Of a stretch of DNA of 10,104 nt, positions 1 through 8,073 are shown one piece after another; position 1 is the stretch's first letter, and each line of letters opens with the position of its first letter. The position numbers and the translations under genes are program-made. The notes below the pieces were generated by a model. It made no database searches. It was not told the DNA's origin and was given only the letters and a program-made list of their open reading frames with translations. Where the stretch lies: the NCBI GenBank assembly GCA_963522175.1, contig CAUQXC010000020.1, positions 1-10,104 on the forward strand. Reading direction: 5' to 3'. The stretch comes from CAKAHY01 sp963522175 (lineage in GTDB: Bacteria; Bacillota; Clostridia; Lachnospirales; Lachnospiraceae).

Positions 1-42
1 GAGCAAGGAACTGAGTGGATTGCGAGTGTACGGAGGTGGTAA
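1..42 (+). CDS. 3' end of an upstream gene (partial), probably the partner ABC half-transporter
   Basis: The first 14 codons of frame 1 are open and end at TAA (40-42), reading EQGTEWIASVRRW. Six bases separate this stop from the ATG of the next gene, and that gene's ribosome binding site (GGAGG and AGGTGG within 32-39) lies inside these codons, as expected for an upstream member of the same operon. Exporter-fold ABC half-transporters of the YbtP/YbtQ kind usually occur as adjacent pairs, so this is probably the C-terminus of the partner subunit, but 13 residues cannot prove that. Frame 2 is also open, to a stop at 65-67, so the reading frame is not certain. Confidence 0.5.
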   Translation, partial: EQGTEWIASVRRW

Positions 43-48
43 CAGAAA

Positions 49-1758
49 ATGTTTAGAGAAATGTTAAAACTACTTACAAAAACCGGCAAGAGAGATTTGA
101 TTATATCAAGTGTATTCTTTGCCCTTTATGGACTAAGTTCCATAGCCATGATTGTTATCGTATTTTCTATACTGTTTCAGATATTTGATGGGACGAGTTT
201 AGGTATGCTTTATAAATATTTTATTGCGATTGGATTACTTGTAGTCATCAAAGGTATTTGTAACATGGTTGCGGATATGAAAAAGCATAGTGCAGGTTTT
301 GATATTGTTCAACAAATAAGAGAACGCATGATTATCAAATTAAAGAAATTCAGTTTGGGATTTTATACCAATGAAAGACTGGGAGAGATCAATACAATTT
401 TACACAAAGATGTTGATAATATGTCCCTTGTTGTAGGACACATGTGGTCGAGAATGTTTGGTGATTTTTTGATAGGTGTAGTCGTATTTGTTGGTCTTGC
501 AAGTATTGATTTCAAACTTTCTATTATTATGGCTGTACCTGTTCCGATTGCACTTATCTTTCTATATCTGACAATTAAGCAATCTGAAAAAATAGAAAAT
601 CAGAACAACTTAAGCCTTCTTGATATGGTTAGCTTATTTGTTGAATATGTTAGAGGAATACCTGTATTAAAGAGTTTTTCAAACAATAAGAGCTTGGATA
701 ATGAGCTTATGAATAAGACAAAAAAGTTTGGAGAAACAAGCAAAGTAGCTTCAAGATTCAAGGCAAAACAGCTATCTATATTTGGGTTTTTACTGGATAT
801 TGGATATTTGGTTCTTTTAATTGCAGGAACAATTTTTGTTGTAAAGGGAAGTCTTGATGTACTTCATTTTATTATCTTTGCAGTAATTTCAAAAGAGTTT
901 TATAAGCCGTTCGCTTCTATGGAACAACACTATATGTACTATGTTTCGGCGATAGATAGTTACGAAAGACTTTCAAGAATTTTATATGCAGATGTAATCC
1001 CGGATAAAGTGAATGGAATTGTTCCGAAAGATAATGATATAGCTTTTGAAAACATAGATTTTTCTTATGAAAAAGATGAATTTAAAATGGAAAAATTGAG
1101 CTTTTCTATTGCTGAAAAACGGGTGACAGCCTTAGTTGGAGAATCAGGTAGTGGAAAGACTACTATAACCAACTTGCTTTTAAGATTTTATGATGTGCAT
1201 AAAGGGAAAATTACACTTGGAGGAACTGATATAAGGGATATTCCTTATGATGAGCTTTTAGATCGTATTAGTATTGTCATGCAAAATGTTCAACTGTTTG
1301 ATAATACGATTGAAGAAAATATCAGAGTAGGTAAAAAAGGAGCTACAAAAGAGGAAATCATTAAAGCTGCAAAGAAGGCAAGGATACATGATTTCATTAT
1401 GAGTTTACCAAAAGGTTATGAAACTGATATTGGAGAAAATGGTGGGATTCTTTCAGGTGGACAGAGACAAAGAATATCTATTGCAAGAGCCTTTCTGAAA
1501 GATGCACCGATTTTAATTCTTGATGAAATGACAAGTAATGTTGATCCTGTAAATGAATCTTTGATACAAGATGCTATTACAGAACTTGCAAAGAATAGAA
1601 CTGTACTTGTAGTGGCTCATCATTTAAAAACCATTCAAAAAGCTGACCAAATTCTCGTATTTCAAAAAGGCAATTTACTTGAAAAAGGAAAGCATGGGGA
1701 ACTTCTTGATAAAAATGGTTACTACACAAAATTATGGAAAGCTCAATATGAGGTGTAA
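49..1758 (+). CDS. ABC transporter, fused permease and ATPase half-transporter (exporter fold)
   Basis: A 569-residue half-transporter that should dimerise in the cytoplasmic membrane and use ATP to move an unidentified substrate. Residues about 15-300 form the type-1 exporter membrane domain, with hydrophobic segments near 18-45, 57-75, 138-180 and 243-282. The nucleotide-binding domain follows from about 330, with Walker A GESGSGKT (364-371), Q-loop MQNVQLF (411-417), signature LSGGQ (468-472), Walker B ILILDE (488-493), D-loop SNVD (496-499) and switch histidine H524. All key residues are present, so the ATPase site looks active. Length is normal for the family. The ATG has AGGTGG nine bases upstream. 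The probable partner subunit ends at base 42 and an ECF ATPase starts two bases after the stop. Related pairs (YbtP/YbtQ) handle siderophores, and other exporter-fold pairs export peptides or drugs. The sequence does not decide between these or give a direction of transport. Confidence 0.93.
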   Translation: MFREMLKLLTKTGKRDLIISSVFFALYGLSSIAMIVIVFSILFQIFDGTSLGMLYKYFIAIGLLVVIKGICNMVADMKKHSAGFDIVQQIRERMIIKLKKFSLGFYTNERLGEINTILHKDVDNMSLVVGHMWSRMFGDFLIGVVVFVGLASIDFKLSIIMAVPVPIALIFLYLTIKQSEKIENQNNLSLLDMVSLFVEYVRGIPVLKSFSNNKSLDNELMNKTKKFGETSKVASRFKAKQLSIFGFLLDIGYLVLLIAGTIFVVKGSLDVLHFIIFAVISKEFYKPFASMEQHYMYYVSAIDSYERLSRILYADVIPDKVNGIVPKDNDIAFENIDFSYEKDEFKMEKLSFSIAEKRVTALVGESGSGKTTITNLLLRFYDVHKGKITLGGTDIRDIPYDELLDRISIVMQNVQLFDNTIEENIRVGKKGATKEEIIKAAKKARIHDFIMSLPKGYETDIGENGGILSGGQRQRISIARAFLKDAPILILDEMTSNVDPVNESLIQDAITELAKNRTVLVVAHHLKTIQKADQILVFQKGNLLEKGKHGELLDKNGYYTKLWKAQYEV

Positions 1759-1760
1759 CC

Positions 1761-3278
1761 ATGATTTTATTAAAAGATGTTTCTTATGAATGGGAAGATG
1801 GGCGAACTGCTTTAAAAAATATCAATCTTGAAATTAAAAAAGGTGAATTTGTTTTAATTTCAGGGAAAAGTGGAAGTGGTAAAAGCACTCTTGGAAGTGT
1901 AATGAATGGTCTTATTCCACATTATTACAAAGGCAAAATGAAAGGAGAAGCCTTTGCGTCCGGAAAAGATATAAGCAAATTATTACTTCATGAAGTAGGG
2001 CATATTGTAGGGACTGTATTTCAAGATCCAAGAAGTCAGTTTTTCACGACAACGACAGATGAAGAAATAGCTTTTGGGCTACAAACTATTTGCAAATCAA
2101 GAGATGAAATCAAACAGAGAGTAGAAGAAGTATATGCAGAACTGGATATTGAGGGACTGAAAGGAAAATCTGTTTTTGAATTATCAAGCGGGCAGAAACA
2201 AAAGATAGCTATTGCAAGCATCTATGCGATGAATCCGAAAGTTTTAATTTTAGATGAACCTTCAGCAAATTTGGATATGAAAGCAACATTTGACCTGTTT
2301 TTAATTTTGGAGAAATTAAAGAAAAAAGGAACAACGATTGTTCTAATTGAACATCGTTTGTACTATGTAAAGTCTTTATTTGACCGTTTTCTTTTGATGA
2401 AAGATGGAGAAATTGCACAGGATTTGAGTCGGGAAGAAGTTATCCATCTTGAAGGGGAGTTTTGGGATGAGAATGGACTAAGAACTCTTGAATTAGAAGA
2501 ATACAGGATAAGTGAGAAGAAAGATTCATATCAATTAAATGATGAAAGTATCATCGGTAAAGGCTTGAAATTTTGCTATCCGAATGTAGCTAAGGATGGA
2601 AAGAGGCAAAAACAGTACATTTTAAATCATCTTGATTTCAATATGGAGTGCGGAATAGCCATTGGTCTTATCGGCTTAAATGGTACCGGAAAAACTACCT
2701 TTGCAAGAGTGCTTTCTGGACTTGAGAAGATAGAAGAGGGAAAAATATGGGCGAGGAAAGATAAGTCGCTTAATCATAAAGATTTAATGGATATGTCATA
2801 TTTTGTCTTTCAAGATTCAGACTATCAGTTGTTTTCGGAAAGTGTACTTGATGAAATGCTACTTGGTATTTCAAGTAAAGATAAAAAAGAAAATACTCAA
2901 AAGGCAAAGTCTATTTTGAGTGTACTTGGCTTAGACAAATACATTGATAAGCATCCGTTTGCTTTATCAAGAGGAGAGAAACAAAGACTGACAATAGCTT
3001 GTGGAATGATGAAACAGGCAAAGATTTTTATCTATGATGAACCAACATCAGGTTGTGATAAAGACTCAATGCTTTCCGTCGCAAAACTGATTGAAGAACA
3101 ATTGAAAAATGGGACAACAGTTTTGGTAATAAGTCATGATTTTGAGTTTTTAGCAAACACAGTGAGCAAGCTATGGGTAATGGGAGATGGAAAAATAGAA
3201 AGTGTTTTAGATATGAGTGAAAGTAATAAATTTCTCATATTAGACAAGATGAGAGGAGGTAGAGAGCTTGTCAGATAG
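1761..3278 (+). CDS. Energy-coupling factor (ECF) transporter ATPase with two fused ABC domains
   Basis: A 505-residue cytoplasmic protein with two complete ABC ATPase domains in one chain, equivalent to the EcfA/EcfA' pair that powers ECF vitamin and metal importers. Domain 1 (about 1-225) has Walker A GKSGSGKS (35-42), signature LSSGQKQ (141-147), Walker B VLILDEP (161-167) and switch histidine H198. After a charged linker (about 232-262), domain 2 (about 263-485) has Walker A GLNGTGKT (305-312), signature LSRGEKQ (402-408), Walker B IFIYDEP (422-428) and H459. The Q-loops are followed by the aromatic-rich stretches FQDPRSQFF and FQDSDYQLF, typical of CbiO/EcfA proteins. Both ATP sites appear competent. 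The ATG follows the previous stop by two bases and has GAGGTG just upstream, so translation is probably coupled. The 3' end overlaps the T-component gene by 11 bases, which supports one complex. Confidence 0.93.
   Translation: MILLKDVSYEWEDGRTALKNINLEIKKGEFVLISGKSGSGKSTLGSVMNGLIPHYYKGKMKGEAFASGKDISKLLLHEVGHIVGTVFQDPRSQFFTTTTDEEIAFGLQTICKSRDEIKQRVEEVYAELDIEGLKGKSVFELSSGQKQKIAIASIYAMNPKVLILDEPSANLDMKATFDLFLILEKLKKKGTTIVLIEHRLYYVKSLFDRFLLMKDGEIAQDLSREEVIHLEGEFWDENGLRTLELEEYRISEKKDSYQLNDESIIGKGLKFCYPNVAKDGKRQKQYILNHLDFNMECGIAIGLIGLNGTGKTTFARVLSGLEKIEEGKIWARKDKSLNHKDLMDMSYFVFQDSDYQLFSESVLDEMLLGISSKDKKENTQKAKSILSVLGLDKYIDKHPFALSRGEKQRLTIACGMMKQAKIFIYDEPTSGCDKDSMLSVAKLIEEQLKNGTTVLVISHDFEFLANTVSKLWVMGDGKIESVLDMSESNKFLILDKMRGGRELVR
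3254..3260 (+). promoter_or_regulatory. Ribosome binding site that fixes a TTG start
   Basis: AGGAGGT lies inside the end of the double-ATPase gene, seven bases before the TTG at 3268-3270. No ATG in the T-component frame is comparably placed, and the first internal methionine is far inside the protein. This site therefore supports TTG initiation and an 11-base overlap with the upstream gene. Confidence 0.8.
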
Positions 3279-3972
3279 AAAAACTATAGATCCGAGAATA
3301 AAACTTACTCTACTTCCAATTGCCTCCTTTACGAGCTTTTTTATAAGCGATACAATTCTACTTTTTGTACTAATTGTTTTTGCCTTTTTTCTGTATGTAT
3401 ATAGTGGGATGTGGAAAAGATCGTTACGCTTTATCTTGTTTTTTGTGCTTTTATACTGCATAGAGTTAGGGCTTGGAAAGTTTTGCAAAGCAAGCATTGT
3501 ATTTGCAATATATATGTTTATTTACTTTGCATCAAGAATGACCTTAATCGCTATGTTTGGTGGATATATAACAAAGACTACAAGTGTAAGTGAAATGCTG
3601 GAAGCGTTAAATAGAATGAAAGTACCAAGAAGCATTGGTATACCTTTTAGTGTTTTGCTTAGGTTTGTACCAACTATAAAAATAGAACTCAAGGCATTAA
3701 AAGAGAATATGAAGATTCGAGGAATTGTAACAAGCAGATTTTTCCCGTTGCTACATCCAATTAAATATATGGAATATACGCTTGTTCCGCTTTTAATGAG
3801 AATGATTAAAATTTCAGATGAATTGTCAGCTTCAGCACTCATTAGAGGACTTGATAGTGATGAGAAAAGGGTAACATTAACAGAATTGCGGTTTAGAAAA
3901 ACAGACTTAATGATTGGACTATTAGGAGCTTTGATGATTGCTCTTGTGATAGTAATACAGAAAATTTATTAG
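3268..3972 (+). CDS. ECF transporter transmembrane (T) component, EcfT/CbiQ family
   Basis: A 234-residue membrane protein that couples the ATPases to the substrate-binding S component. Hydrophobic stretches lie near 13-46, 53-70, 76-98, 122-136, 164-178 and 212-231. The cytoplasmic coupling region carries two X-R-G motifs typical of EcfT: MKIRGIV (148-154, R151) and ALIRGLD (190-196, R193). The start LRFVPTI (131-137) of the long coupling helices is also family-like. Translation starts at TTG with AGGAGGT seven bases upstream, inside the end of the ATPase gene, so synthesis should be coupled to that of its ATPase partner. Its stop is ten bases before the S-component gene. The length is a little below the usual 250-270 residues but both coupling motifs are kept. 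Confidence 0.9.
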   Translation: MSDRKTIDPRIKLTLLPIASFTSFFISDTILLFVLIVFAFFLYVYSGMWKRSLRFILFFVLLYCIELGLGKFCKASIVFAIYMFIYFASRMTLIAMFGGYITKTTSVSEMLEALNRMKVPRSIGIPFSVLLRFVPTIKIELKALKENMKIRGIVTSRFFPLLHPIKYMEYTLVPLLMRMIKISDELSASALIRGLDSDEKRVTLTELRFRKTDLMIGLLGALMIALVIVIQKIY

Positions 3973-3982
3973 GAGGACTTTT

Positions 3983-4567
3983 ATGAAAAACAAATTGAAT
4001 GGTCGTGATTTTATTACAATCGGAATTTTTAATGCAATTGGAATTGTCATATACATGGCAGTAGCATTTGCTATGGCAACAACAGTTATTGGAGGATTTA
4101 TTGCTTCAGGAGTTAGCTTTATGGTAGCTGCTACCGTTTATATCCTTATGGCTTTGAAAGTTAAAAAGAATGGCGTATTTACAATATCAGGAACGCTTCT
4201 TGCTTTAATTGCATTGTCAGGAGGACATTTGCCTCATGCAGTCTTTGCTGTAATCGGTGGAATTATATGTGATTTGATTATAGGAAATTATGAGAGCAAG
4301 GGACGAATGATTATTGGATATGGGACATTTGCATTAGCAGATTTTTTAGGAACAGTAATTCCTGTAATTTTATTCGGAACAGCTTCTTTTGTGGAAAGAG
4401 CATCAAAATGGAAAATGAGCGAAGCACAAATAAATGAAGCATTATCTTATTTCAAAGTTTCGTGGGCAGTAGGATTTGGCTTGATAACCTTTGTTCTTGC
4501 TTGCATAGGAGCATTTGTTGCAATAAAGATACTTAAAAAACATTTTGAAAAAGCAGGAGTGATTTAA
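3983..4567 (+). CDS. ECF transporter substrate-specific (S) component, MptD/Trep_Strep-like
   Basis: A 194-residue, very hydrophobic protein with about six membrane segments (roughly 12-32, 34-57, 66-80, 83-101, 108-132 and 160-184) and a basic C-terminal tail, the architecture of an ECF S component that binds the transported molecule. The pattern NGRDFITIGIFNAIG at the N-terminus and the GGHLPHAVFAVIGGIICDLI stretch (80-99) resemble the MptD-family or Trep_Strep integral membrane proteins, recognised here from memory of the family rather than by a search. AGGAGG at 3971-3976 sits six bases before the ATG and overlaps the stop of the T component. Being last in the run with its own ATPase and T component, it makes a dedicated (group I) ECF importer. 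The ligand of this S family is not established and the sequence does not reveal it. Confidence 0.85.
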   Translation: MKNKLNGRDFITIGIFNAIGIVIYMAVAFAMATTVIGGFIASGVSFMVAATVYILMALKVKKNGVFTISGTLLALIALSGGHLPHAVFAVIGGIICDLIIGNYESKGRMIIGYGTFALADFLGTVIPVILFGTASFVERASKWKMSEAQINEALSYFKVSWAVGFGLITFVLACIGAFVAIKILKKHFEKAGVI

Positions 4568-4608
4568 TAATCAATTTACTTGGGAGGAAAAGCAATGGAG
4601 GAATAACC

Positions 4609-4737
4609 ATGTCAAAACTTATAGTTTCGATTTTAACCAACCTTCCTCAAAATCAAATCTTTAATTATTTGCTGCCTAATCGGCAGATTGACCATAGAAG
4701 GCTAATTTACAGAAAAAATTACATACACTCGGTATAA
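4609..4737 (+). CDS. Small unrecognised frame, possibly the stump of the next operon gene
   Basis: A 42-codon frame starting MSKLIVSIL and ending in TAA, 41 bases after the S-component stop. It has a very good ribosome binding site (GGAGGA, 4597-4602, seven bases before the ATG), which is the main reason to list it. Just before it lies a second complete initiation signal: GGGAGG (4582-4587), then ATG at 4595 opening a three-codon minicistron MEE-stop (4595-4606). The minicistron overlaps the binding site of the 42-codon frame. The N-terminus is mildly hydrophobic and the rest is polar and basic (NRQIDHRRLIYRKNY). I recognise no family. It may be the start of a gene cut off where the transport cassette joins the met region, a genuine small protein, or a chance frame. 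Confidence 0.3.
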   Translation: MSKLIVSILTNLPQNQIFNYLLPNRQIDHRRLIYRKNYIHSV

Positions 4738-4742
4738 GATAC

Positions 4743-4786
4743 AAAAAGGCAACATCCATAGCTATAAGTTTGCTATGGATGCTGCC
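4743..4786 (-). terminator. Intrinsic terminator of the met operon (possibly bidirectional)
   Basis: Arms GGCAACATCCATAGC (4748-4762) and GCTATGGATGCTGCC (4772-4786) form a 15-bp stem with one mismatch and a nine-base loop. Read on the - strand, the stem is followed directly by TTTTTGTAT, a proper U-tract, about 85 bases after the metH stop. On the + strand the following bases (GCATAATTTAATAG) are only moderately T-rich, so it may also stop the transport operon, but less clearly. Confidence 0.85.
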
Positions 4787-4870
4787 GCATAATTTAATAG
4801 ATTTTATTGATTTAAATTATCACCAACCTTATTTGACATAGAGCCATATAAGTTTGTGACAATCCATTTT

Positions 4871-7330
4871 TTACTCTCCAAATACTTCTTTTGCATACCT
4901 TACTGATTCCATCGCATCTTTACAATACTTATCTGCACCTATCTTTTGTGCATAATCTCTTGTAAGTACTGCTCCACCAACCATTATTTTTACATCTTGA
5001 TTGAAGGTTTCTCTTATAAGGTCTATTGTTTTTTGCATATTATCAACAGTAGTGGTCATAAGAGCTGATAAGCCTACTAAAGTAACTTTTTCTTTTCTTA
5101 TAGTATCCAGTATAATATCATAGTCTACATCTTTACCCAAATCATACACATAATATCCGTAGTTTTCTAATAAAACTTTTACTATATTCTTACCTATATC
5201 GTGTACATCACCTTTTACAGTTGCCAGTATTATTTTTTGTTTTTCTTTTGTATTATCTTCTAATGCTATCATTTTTTCTTTTAGTGCGTCAAACGCTCTA
5301 GCTGCTGAGTCTGCACTCATCATAAGTTGTGGCAAAAAAACTGTACCTTTTTCAAAACCAGCCCCAACATCATCAAGTGCTGGTATTAACTCATCATTTA
5401 TTATATCAAGTGGCATTTTTTCATTCAAAAGATTTTTTGCTATATTAAAACTATCTTCCTTTAGACCTTTTTTTATAGCATCTTTAAGAGATATATCTGA
5501 TACTTCTACTTTTTTTACAGTATCAATTTGTGCAGAATATTTTGATATATAATCTGCTGCATTGTCATCAAGCCCCGCAAGTACCATATGTGCATCATAT
5601 GCTCTCATCATTGTATCAGCGCTAGGATTTATAATACCAAAATCTAATCCCGCTCTAAGTGCTGATGTAAAGAAAGTGTGATTTATAAGCTCTCTTTGTG
5701 GAAGTCCAAACGATACATTAGATACACCCAGTATTGTTTTTACTCCTAAATTCTCTTTTATCATTGTAAGTGCTTTTAATGTCTCATTTGCTGCGTTTTT
5801 ATCAGAGCTTATAGTCATACATAGTGGATCTACCACTATATCTTTTTTATCTATACCATATGTTTGTGCTGTTTCTATTATTTTTTTGGCTATGTCATAT
5901 CTACCTTGTGCATCAGAAGGTATACCATTATCGTCTATAGTAAGTGCAACTACTACTGCTCCATATTTTTGTACTATAGGAAATATCTCTTTCATTATAG
6001 ATTCTTTACCATTTACAGAATTTAGCATGGCTTTACCGTTGTAGTTTCTTAACGATGTTTCCAACACATTAGCTTTTGCTGAGTCTATCTGTAATGGTAA
6101 TCTGCTTATCTCCTGTATTGCCCTTACCACATTTAATGACATTTCTTTTTCATCTATTTCATTTAATCCAGTATTTACATCTAAAATATGTGCACCTTTT
6201 TCCTCTTGAGCTATTGCCTCTTTTAGTATATAAGACATATCCTTATTTATAAGTGCCTGTTTTAATATTTTTTTACCTGTTGGATTTATTCTTTCACCTA
6301 TGATTTTAGGTACATCGCACACAACTGTTTTTGCATATGAGCTTACAAGTGTATGATTTTTAGGTTTTACTTCTACTACATCAATATCTTTTGTATATTC
6401 ATAAAGACTTTTTATGTGAGTAGGTGTAGTACCACAACAACCACCTACAACACTTGCACCCATTGTCACAAACTCTTGCATTATCTTACCAAATCCATCT
6501 GCTTCAAGATTAAACTTTATCTCTCCATCTATATTTTCTGGTATACCTGCATTTGGTTTCAGTATAAGTGGTGTAGATGAGTAATACAAGAATTCTTCTA
6601 CTACATCTTTTATATTTCTAGGATCGAGACCACAATTCATACCTAGTGCATCTACCCTAAGTCCTTCTAATATAGATACTACAGTTTTTACATCTGCACC
6701 ATTTAACAATCTCTTATCATCAGAAAAAGCTACAGTAGCTATAATAGGCAAATCACATACTTCTTTTGCAGCTAATATGGCCGCCTTTAGCTCATACGTA
6801 TCTGACATAGTTTCTATTGCTATAATGTCTACACCATTTTGTACACCTATTTTTATTGTCTTTTTAAAAATATTTATGGCATCTTCAAAATCTAAATCGC
6901 CTATAGGCTTTAATAACTTACCAAGTGGTCCTATATCAAGAGCTACGAATTTATTATCTTTGTTTGTGGATTTTTCTCTTGCTATCTTCGCATTTTCTAC
7001 ACCTTTTGCTACAACCTGTTCTATTGTGTAACTGCTATCTTCAAATTTTAATTCATTTGCACCAAATGTATTTGTATATACTACATTTGCTCCTGAATTA
7101 TAATATTCTAGGTGTATTTCTTGTATCATATCAGGATTTGTTATATTTAGTAACTCCGGTAGTTCTCCTGCTTTAAGACCTTTTTGTTGTAATACGCTAC
7201 CCATACCCCCATCAAGATAGATGAGTTTTTTCCCTAACAATTCTCTAAAATTTATTTTAATCACATCCTTAATTAATTTCTTATTATATAACAAAACAAG
7301 TTGAGCTTTTTTAATTTTCTCTAAATTCAC
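4871..7330 (-). CDS. metH: Cobalamin-dependent methionine synthase, short form without activation domain
   Basis: Transfers the methyl group of 5-methyl-THF to homocysteine through bound cobalamin, making methionine in the cytoplasm. Domains in order: homocysteine-binding barrel (about 33-315) with the zinc ligands C233 (MNCG) and C298/C299 (GGCCGTTP); pterin-binding barrel (about 340-595) with GERINPTGKK (345-354), HILDVNTG (381-388) and GVSNVSFGLP (535-544); cobalamin cap (about 610-690); and B12 domain with DVHDIGKNI (708-716, lower ligand H710), VGLSALMTTT (752-761) and MVGGAV (783-788). It ends at 819 residues, where E. coli MetH (about 1,227) continues into the SAM-binding activation domain; that part is encoded next door. 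The listed GTG start overlaps the upstream gene by 20 bases and lacks a clear ribosome binding site. A GTG at 7262-7264 (residue 23) has AAGGA one base before it, too close for a normal site, and is nearer the usual N-terminus. The true start is therefore uncertain. Confidence 0.95.
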   Translation of the reverse strand: MNLEKIKKAQLVLLYNKKLIKDVIKINFRELLGKKLIYLDGGMGSVLQQKGLKAGELPELLNITNPDMIQEIHLEYYNSGANVVYTNTFGANELKFEDSSYTIEQVVAKGVENAKIAREKSTNKDNKFVALDIGPLGKLLKPIGDLDFEDAINIFKKTIKIGVQNGVDIIAIETMSDTYELKAAILAAKEVCDLPIIATVAFSDDKRLLNGADVKTVVSILEGLRVDALGMNCGLDPRNIKDVVEEFLYYSSTPLILKPNAGIPENIDGEIKFNLEADGFGKIMQEFVTMGASVVGGCCGTTPTHIKSLYEYTKDIDVVEVKPKNHTLVSSYAKTVVCDVPKIIGERINPTGKKILKQALINKDMSYILKEAIAQEEKGAHILDVNTGLNEIDEKEMSLNVVRAIQEISRLPLQIDSAKANVLETSLRNYNGKAMLNSVNGKESIMKEIFPIVQKYGAVVVALTIDDNGIPSDAQGRYDIAKKIIETAQTYGIDKKDIVVDPLCMTISSDKNAANETLKALTMIKENLGVKTILGVSNVSFGLPQRELINHTFFTSALRAGLDFGIINPSADTMMRAYDAHMVLAGLDDNAADYISKYSAQIDTVKKVEVSDISLKDAIKKGLKEDSFNIAKNLLNEKMPLDIINDELIPALDDVGAGFEKGTVFLPQLMMSADSAARAFDALKEKMIALEDNTKEKQKIILATVKGDVHDIGKNIVKVLLENYGYYVYDLGKDVDYDIILDTIRKEKVTLVGLSALMTTTVDNMQKTIDLIRETFNQDVKIMVGGAVLTRDYAQKIGADKYCKDAMESVRYAKEVFGE

Positions 7331-7964
7331 AATTACTAGAATTACAACTACTACATTTATTTTTTGCTCTGAAATCTGTATTTGTAATTCCTATTATAGC
7401 TGTCACACTTTTCGTAGGTGCAAGCATACCACCGTTTGTAAGACTTAGACCTATTTTTTTAGGTGTATCTAATAATCTTATAAAATCCTTTTGATATGAT
7501 ATGTCAAGATCACCATAACCAGGAGAAAATCTTGGTTTTAGATATATTTTATCATTAGAGCTAGATACCACATCTTTTTCTATTTCATCAATTATTTTTT
7601 CCAAATATTCTGCAGCTATAGCTTGTACAAATACCATGGATGTGCTATCTAAAGATGAGTATCTTCTTATAAGCGCATCTATTTCATTTCCTAATGTTAC
7701 TGCCAATATTATAACTTTGTGACAAGTGTCAAGATTTTTTGCAAGAGACTTGCTCTCAAATACTACATTTGAAAATTCTATTTTATTTTCATCTACCTTA
7801 ACATCAAAAACATCATATACATATTTTACCCTTGCCTTTTTTTTAACTTCGTCTATCAAGACATCTATTTTTTCTTCTAGCTCTTCTATTATTTTAAACT
7901 TTTCTTTGTATCCTGAATATCTGCGTACTTCGCTTTTATCCAAAACTATATTTTCTATATCCAT
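7311..7964 (-). CDS. Methionine synthase activation-domain protein (separate subunit)
   Basis: A 217-residue soluble protein matching the C-terminal activation domain of long MetH enzymes, which binds SAM and lets a reductant such as flavodoxin restore oxidised cob(II)alamin to methylcobalamin. The clearest marks are RFSPGYGD (145-152), the counterpart of the SAM-binding R-x-x-PGY segment, and the LTNGGMLAPTKSVTAIIG stretch (175-192). The N-terminal 75 residues are charged and partly helical, and may dock on MetH. The tail has three closely spaced cysteines (C204, C207, C212) ahead of a basic residue. ATG at 7962-7964 is preceded by AAAGGTGA (7969-7976). It overlaps the metH frame and lies 109 bases after metF with no terminator between, so all three are probably one transcript. 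As a free-standing subunit it completes the shortened MetH. Confidence 0.9.
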   Translation of the reverse strand: MDIENIVLDKSEVRRYSGYKEKFKIIEELEEKIDVLIDEVKKKARVKYVYDVFDVKVDENKIEFSNVVFESKSLAKNLDTCHKVIILAVTLGNEIDALIRRYSSLDSTSMVFVQAIAAEYLEKIIDEIEKDVVSSSNDKIYLKPRFSPGYGDLDISYQKDFIRLLDTPKKIGLSLTNGGMLAPTKSVTAIIGITNTDFRAKNKCSSCNSSNCEFREN

Positions 7965-8073
7965 AAAATCACCTTTACAATCGCTATAATAAACAAAATC
8001 AAATACATATTATAATTTATATCATATACTGAAACTTCAAATATATTGTATATGTATATACTAAATTATGATA

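Noticed and set aside
1577..3842. - strand frames of 61-106 codons inside the transport operon
   Set aside because: All lie opposite genes with intact family motifs and show no start signals or recognisable proteins.
6353..7176. Several + strand frames of 75-84 codons
   Set aside because: They are antisense to the well-conserved metH barrels, lack ribosome sites, and have low-complexity composition that mirrors the metH codons.
8005..8040. Internal promoter between metF and the activation-protein gene (TATAAT on the - strand at 8009-8014)
   Set aside because: No -35 at proper spacing and the 109-base gap is extremely AT-rich, so the match is expected by chance.
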